From the NCBI GenBank assembly GCA_964393895.1, contig CAYMWP010000059.1, forward strand, positions 1-26,086: a DNA stretch of 26,086 nt, given 5' to 3'. The notes below the pieces were generated by a model. That model saw only the letters and a program-made list of their open reading frames with translations. It did no database searches and was not told the DNA's origin. The position numbers and the translations under genes are program-made. Shown piece by piece: positions 23,414-26,086 of this stretch. Positions within the stretch are counted from its first letter, which is position 1; each line of letters opens with the position of its first letter. The DNA is from B4-G1 sp964393895. GTDB taxonomy: Bacteria > Chloroflexota > Anaerolineae > B4-G1.

Positions 23414-25536
23414 GGCGCACCTCCCGCCGGCTGCGGCGCGAACTCGACGCCGACGACCCGCCCGCCAGGGCCAAAGTGAGACAGCACCGCGCCGGCGCCC
23501 AACTGGGCGCGCAAACGGGCCAGCACGACCTCTGCATCCTCGGGCAGGCAAAAGACACGGCAGTCTGGGCCGCACAGGGCGCGGAAATCGGCGCTCTGCG
23601 CTCTCCCGGCCGGCACGCTGCGGTAGGTCACGTCCAGGTCAAAGTGCTCTATGCCCCACACGCTGAACTCTGCGGAGGCTGCCCCCTCCACAAACACCAG
23701 GTTCGAGCCAGGCTGCATCTCTTGCGCCCGCCAAAAGATCACGTTCTCCAGGTCTGGCAGATACCGGCTGGGCATAACGACGAAATAGGAACGCAACCCC
23801 AGCAGCGCCAGGATGACGGTCAGCGCGACGCCGACCCAATCGGCGCGGCGCGCTGACGTGATGCGCCGCAAAAAGCCGCTCAACAACCAGACGCCTACGG
23901 CCGTCAGCACGGCCAGGGCGGGGATGACGGGCGTCAGGTGGGCGCCACGAGGGGGAAAGGTGTTGAGCACGCTGAACAGGAGCAGGCAAGATAGCGTCCA
24001 CACCACCCACAGCACGGCCGGCCAACGGCGACAGCGGCTCGAGGTCCAGGCCAGCCCCGCCAGGAAAAAGATCGCCCCCGGCCCCGCGAACGGCCCGACG
24101 ACATAGTGTTTGGTGAAAAATCCATCGGCGACCAGGCTCAGCGCGGTGCGCAGCAGGCCGCGTCCGAGCAGCAAACCGTACAAGCGAGGCTCGAAAAAGA
24201 TCCGGTGCCGGTCAATCTGCCACAGGGGATATAGGCGCGTCAGCTCTTCCGCCGAGAAAACACGTTCCCCGTAGAAAGCGTTGGCAAAAAAACTCTCCCA
24301 AAACTTTATAGCCACCGGTTTGCCGCTCAACACAGAGCCGAGCACGAGCGGGCCGGCCGTCAACAGCCAACCTATCAGGAGACAGGCGGCCAACGGAAAC
24401 AGCGAGCGACGCAGCGGCGGCCGGGTGACGAAAAAAAACAGCCAGGTCAATACCGCCAGTATCAGAGCAACGTGGCCGTTCGTATAGGTGAGGGAGGCCA
24501 CGCCGCAGGCCACGCCAGCCAGGTAGGCCAGCAGGCGGCTCTGTTTGCGCAGCGATTCGACCAGCAGCCACAGGCCGGCGGTGAGGGGCAGCAGGGGCTG
24601 GATGCTGTTGTAGCCGATGCGGGCGTAGGCCAGGAAAAACGGCATACTGACCATCAACGCCGCCGCCGACCAGGCCACGCGGCGCCCCAGCAATCTGCGC
24701 GTCAGAAAGAAGAGCGGAACGACGACCAGCGTCCCGGTCACCACCGACCCCAGGCGCCAGCTCCACACGGTGGGGCCGAACAGCCTGATCCACAAGCTCT
24801 GGAAGAGCGAGCTGGTCACCGGAAACGCGCCGTACACGCCCAGGTCGAACGGATTGGCGGGCAGGCCGCGCGCCAGATCGCGCGCCCAGGTCCAAAAGGC
24901 CCGTTCGTCACGCCACATATTGTTCGGCAAGTCGCCCAGGCGGTAGAGCGTCACGCCAAAGGCAAGCGGCAGCGCCAACAGTGCCGACCCAATGGAGCGG
25001 CTCCAACGAACAGAGATGGATGCCACTCCCAGGCCGCGATCCGCCAGCCACCAGCAGGCCGCCTGGACCGTTATCGCCGCCAGCCACAGGGGGACGATGG
25101 CCCAGTGGGTCGAATCCGTTATCGCGGCGAACATTACCAATTCCCAGAGCAAGACGCTCGATAGCAACAGCCCAAACTGACGGTACGAAAGGCGCGAGTG
25201 GGTTGCAGCGGGCGGCGGCTGGATGGAAAAGTTGGGCACACCCGGCAGCTCGAGCGACCGTCTACCCGCCCAGCCAATGAGCGTCATCCCAGCCAGCAGC
25301 AAGAGAAGGGCCGGCAGCCACACGCCCGGCCCCAGAGGCGCGTCCACGTGGAGAGCGGCCAGGCGGGGTCGCAGCCAGCTATTGAGCGGGACCAGCAAGG
25401 AGGGGACATCGTCCAGCGCCAGCACCGCCGTACCCCCGGCCAGGAGCAGCCAGCCGGCGCTGGCGATGGGGAATGTACGACGTTCCGGTTGGCTTTTCGC
25501 GGCTTGGGCGTTCACCTGCCATCCTCCGGCGCTCAC
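23410..25536 (-). CDS. GT39-like membrane glycosyltransferase
   Basis: A polytopic protein of 708 residues if GTG 25536 is used. An in-frame GTG at 25515 has a better ribosome binding site (GGAGG, 7 nt) and would give 701. An N-terminal membrane module (about 25-165) precedes the GT39/PMT-like core. The core starts near 185 with YRLGDLPNNMWRDERAFWTW, whose acidic pair D210/E211 lies in the first outer loop. It continues through SLFQSLWIRLFGPTVWSWRLG and YTNGHVALILAVL. A soluble C-terminal region (about 600-708) includes VFVEGAASAEFSVWGIEH and ends in QPAGGAP. It overlaps neighbours at both ends as GTGA. It is the same general family as the next gene but clearly diverged; the substrate is unknown. 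Confidence 0.86.
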   Translation of the reverse strand: MSAGGWQVNAQAAKSQPERRTFPIASAGWLLLAGGTAVLALDDVPSLLVPLNSWLRPRLAALHVDAPLGPGVWLPALLLLLAGMTLIGWAGRRSLELPGVPNFSIQPPPAATHSRLSYRQFGLLLSSVLLWELVMFAAITDSTHWAIVPLWLAAITVQAACWWLADRGLGVASISVRWSRSIGSALLALPLAFGVTLYRLGDLPNNMWRDERAFWTWARDLARGLPANPFDLGVYGAFPVTSSLFQSLWIRLFGPTVWSWRLGSVVTGTLVVVPLFFLTRRLLGRRVAWSAAALMVSMPFFLAYARIGYNSIQPLLPLTAGLWLLVESLRKQSRLLAYLAGVACGVASLTYTNGHVALILAVLTWLFFFVTRPPLRRSLFPLAACLLIGWLLTAGPLVLGSVLSGKPVAIKFWESFFANAFYGERVFSAEELTRLYPLWQIDRHRIFFEPRLYGLLLGRGLLRTALSLVADGFFTKHYVVGPFAGPGAIFFLAGLAWTSSRCRRWPAVLWVVWTLSCLLLFSVLNTFPPRGAHLTPVIPALAVLTAVGVWLLSGFLRRITSARRADWVGVALTVILALLGLRSYFVVMPSRYLPDLENVIFWRAQEMQPGSNLVFVEGAASAEFSVWGIEHFDLDVTYRSVPAGRAQSADFRALCGPDCRVFCLPEDAEVVLARLRAQLGAGAVLSHFGPGGRVVGVEFAPQPAGGAP

Positions 25537-26039
25537 AGTCGTCGGAACAGCGCCTGGGTCTCCTGCTCGAAGAAGCGGCGCACGTCGGGCCAGGATACCG
25601 GCTTGAGCATCTGGGGCATGGGGTCGGCTTCGGCGTCCTCAAAGTAGGCCAATGCTTTGATGAGATGCACGACGTTGACGTCTAACCCGGCGAACTTGCG
25701 CCGGTGCCACGCCAACGCCTCCGCAAGCGTCATTTCCGATTGGCAAGTAAAGTAGAGATCAATAAAGTCACGACGCGATCCTCGCTGCCCAATGGCCTCT
25801 ATTTTCATCGCCGCCAGATCCCCTAACCCCACCAGCAGCGTATCCAGAACTCTTACCGGTTCGTCCGCCAACGGATAGCGATAGCGAAAGAAGCTGATGC
25901 GCACGTTCTCAAAAGAGCCAAGCAGGGTATCAGGCGCAAAGCGATCCAACCTAAAGCGTCCCAGATCGGTCAGGCGTCCAGCCAACTCCTCCGCGTCAAA
26001 AGCCTCTGGGCCGAAAAAGTCCAGATCCACCGAGCTCAT
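25533..26039 (-). CDS. AbiEii-like nucleotidyltransferase, N-terminally short
   Basis: A 168-residue protein resembling AbiEii/AbiGii-type nucleotidyltransferases. It opens MSSVDLDFFGPEAFD, so the DLDFF metal-binding motif (5-9) stands at the very N-terminus. Relatives have a preceding GGTALAL-type region. DLAAMKIEAIGQRGSRRDFIDLYF (73-96) is the second characteristic segment. An in-frame TAG lies two codons before the ATG. In another frame, TTA GGC CAT just upstream reads LGH, the residues that usually precede this motif, so a frameshift may have removed the N-terminus. The stop overlaps a glycosyltransferase start (GTGA). It may be an orphan toxin-like gene, a truncated gene or a repurposed transferase. 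Only 47 nt of upstream sequence is available. Confidence 0.72.
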   Translation of the reverse strand: MSSVDLDFFGPEAFDAEELAGRLTDLGRFRLDRFAPDTLLGSFENVRISFFRYRYPLADEPVRVLDTLLVGLGDLAAMKIEAIGQRGSRRDFIDLYFTCQSEMTLAEALAWHRRKFAGLDVNVVHLIKALAYFEDAEADPMPQMLKPVSWPDVRRFFEQETQALFRRL

Positions 26040-26086
26040 GGCCTAACACTTTTAACATTCGCTCATTTTTTGCCCTGAAACTGTTC

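Noticed and set aside
21434..23575. 713-residue version of the GT39 gene starting at 23575
   Set aside because: The first 54 residues are arginine-rich and overlap the conserved end of the upstream gene; GTG 23413 overlaps its stop in the same way as the other genes here.

Overview
The window looks like a chromosomal segment of a Chloroflexota bacterium, probably Anaerolineae-like. It is GC-rich and carries family combinations typical of that phylum: DUF2298 / Chlor_Arch_YYY membrane proteins together with an Agl23-like protein, mevalonate kinase next to isopentenyl phosphate kinase, ECF sigma factors paired with single-pass membrane partners, and a secreted glycosidase ending in a YLPLV-type tail. 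This assignment is inferred from gene content only.

Layout. 1-1190: ECF sigma factor plus a membrane partner, closed by a terminator. 1191-1944 (minus): a 59-residue coiled-coil protein and an Xre-type regulator, each behind a near-consensus sigma-70 promoter. A 127-bp MITE-like element with perfect 10-bp terminal inverted repeats and a 9-bp target duplication sits at the predicted transcription start of the small gene. 1944-4097 (minus): secreted clan GH-A glycosidase. 4273-6058 (plus): mevalonate kinase and isopentenyl phosphate kinase. 6232-7322 (minus): decayed secreted protein with RHS/YD repeats. 7414-16221 (minus): five-gene cluster of ECF sigma factor, zinc-finger anti-sigma factor, DUF2298 protein, GT-C protein and an Agl23-like protein fused to a six-repeat NHL propeller. 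16582-16869 (plus): solitary HicA-like gene. 16926-26039 (minus): four tightly overlapping genes, namely an AbiEii-like nucleotidyltransferase, two GT39-like glycosyltransferases, and a 1503-residue GT39-DUF2298 fusion.

How it may fit together. The two minus-strand clusters encode six large polytopic proteins that probably transfer sugars from polyprenyl-phosphate donors outside the membrane. The sigma/anti-sigma pair at the head of one cluster suggests regulated surface glycosylation. MVK and IPK are two steps of the alternative mevalonate route, which could supply the isoprenoid carrier; that link is inference.

A second theme is repeats inside genes. Many of the membrane-protein genes contain tracts of roughly 7-bp periodicity, including five perfect GGAGATT copies, and several contain palindromic inserts kept in frame. 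I found no CRISPR array, tRNA, rRNA or complete insertion sequence.
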